Below, piece by piece: positions 63,211 through 64,000 of a stretch of 64,000 nucleotides of DNA; position 1 is the first letter of the stretch; every line of letters begins with the position of its first letter. The position numbers were made by a program, and so were the translations under genes. Below the pieces are notes generated by a model, which was not told where the DNA came from, ran no database searches, and was given only the letters and a program-made list of their open reading frames with translations. Location of the stretch: the NCBI GenBank assembly GCA_013398275.1, contig VZSE01005880.1, forward strand, positions 560,571-624,570, given 5' to 3'. This DNA comes from Promerops cafer. Taxonomy: Eukaryota > Chordata > Aves > Passeriformes > Nectariniidae.

Positions 63211-64000
63211 CTGTGAAGAAACACAAGAGTATCACTTTCTCATTCCCAGAGAAAATATGAATCCTGATTTTTTACTCTGATGATGCATGGTTTTTCCAGT
63301 GACGCATGTAAAACTCACGGAGCCTATTTAGGGACTGGAGGGATGTTCACTCATGTTTGTTCACTGACACAATCTTGAGAACCTCCCAGCTGTGGTTATT
63401 TTGGCATTAATCTAGTCCCAAGAGCCATTCTCCTTCAATTATTTCATTCTCTCCTTTCTCTCCCCTAGCCATAATATTTTTAGGCCTGAGATGGCACAGT
63501 TTTACTTCATTATGAACAACTCACACTCAAACTCCCAACATAAGATACCAGAAAAAAAAATGGATGGAGAGCAGTCCTGCTACTTCTTGCTGGACACGAT
63601 GACCTCTTGAAAAACCCTCAAAATCAATGAAATTGGAACTGCATTCCTGTTCCACAGGTCAGACTGATGTTCCCACCTAAGCCCAGTATCAGGGACCCAT
63701 TGGCCTTGTTAGCAAAATCAGACAACTCTGAACATTATGCAGCAAGTCTTGACATCAATAAAAAGCAGAAACACATGACCTCTCTGCTTCTTCTTTGGAA
63801 GTGACTTAATTCAGGACATAACGTAAGCAGAGCTATTTTTAGTAAAAGTAACAGCTGAGGTGTTTAGCAAGGCCAAGCAATTAGCCAAAACCAAGAGACT
63901 GCTTTGCACGAACATTGTGGTGAGTGCATTCATTTAAAATTCCTCATAAAGGTTAATTTGGGTTAAGCATGTGTTATTTTCCAAAGTAACTGAGTAGATA
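63211..64000. other. Upstream flank or first intron of the astacin gene
   Basis: No exon could be assigned with a correct donor. A 34-codon minus-strand ORF at 63811-63915 reads like a secretory signal (MFVQSSLLVLANCLALL) but has no phase-1 donor, so it was not added to the gene model. No repeat is recognised. Confidence 0.4.

Noticed and set aside
1..64000. CRISPR arrays, operons, phage or other bacterial systems
   Set aside because: No regularly spaced repeats, ribosome-binding sites or packed genes; the sequence is vertebrate.
1..64000. tRNA, rRNA or snRNA genes
   Set aside because: No cloverleaf with A and B boxes or known RNA core was noticed by reading; a covariance-model scan would be needed to exclude small ones.

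Overview
The window is vertebrate nuclear DNA, almost certainly from a bird. It is AT-rich, has no bacterial-style gene packing, carries three copies of the avian CR1 LINE, and holds an LTR of a type I recognise from songbird and other neoavian genomes. The genes that can be read have introns with GT/AG boundaries.

Region by region. From 1 to about 56 kb I see mostly non-coding sequence: intergenic DNA or long introns. It contains CR1 fragments at about 190-392 (+), 15,638-16,350 (-) and 34,760-35,170 (-), and a solo LTR at 20,346-20,935. Two adjacent probable dispersed repeats lie at about 43,960-44,340 and 44,520-45,420, and a GC-richer unidentified stretch lies at about 52.7-55.2 kb. Low-complexity tracts, a 39-bp tandem repeat (11,013-11,120) and several stretches that look like conserved non-coding elements are also present. 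A CpG-dense patch with a CTCF-like motif sits at about 42,300-42,630. A few splice-bounded ORFs (43,458-43,556 on +; 48,361-48,484 and neighbours on -; 14,298-14,621 on +) could be exons of genes I cannot name.

From 56.7 to 63.2 kb the minus strand carries one clear gene: an astacin-family zinc metalloprotease of the hatching-enzyme type. Nine exons can be joined in one reading frame. They encode a propeptide with an Asp switch, an astacin catalytic domain, one CUB domain and a short basic tail. They are followed by a 3' UTR of about 250 bases with AATAAA. Every junction has GT/AG signals and matching phase. The signal-peptide exon is not identified and probably lies beyond 64,000.

The two single-N positions (11,163 and 16,259) are each flanked by near-identical direct copies. 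They look like unmerged contig overlaps rather than biology. I did not find a convincing new biological system here. The strongest leads are the single-CUB hatching enzyme, the CpG/CTCF patch near a well-formed candidate exon, and the candidate minus-strand exons at 46.9-48.5 kb.
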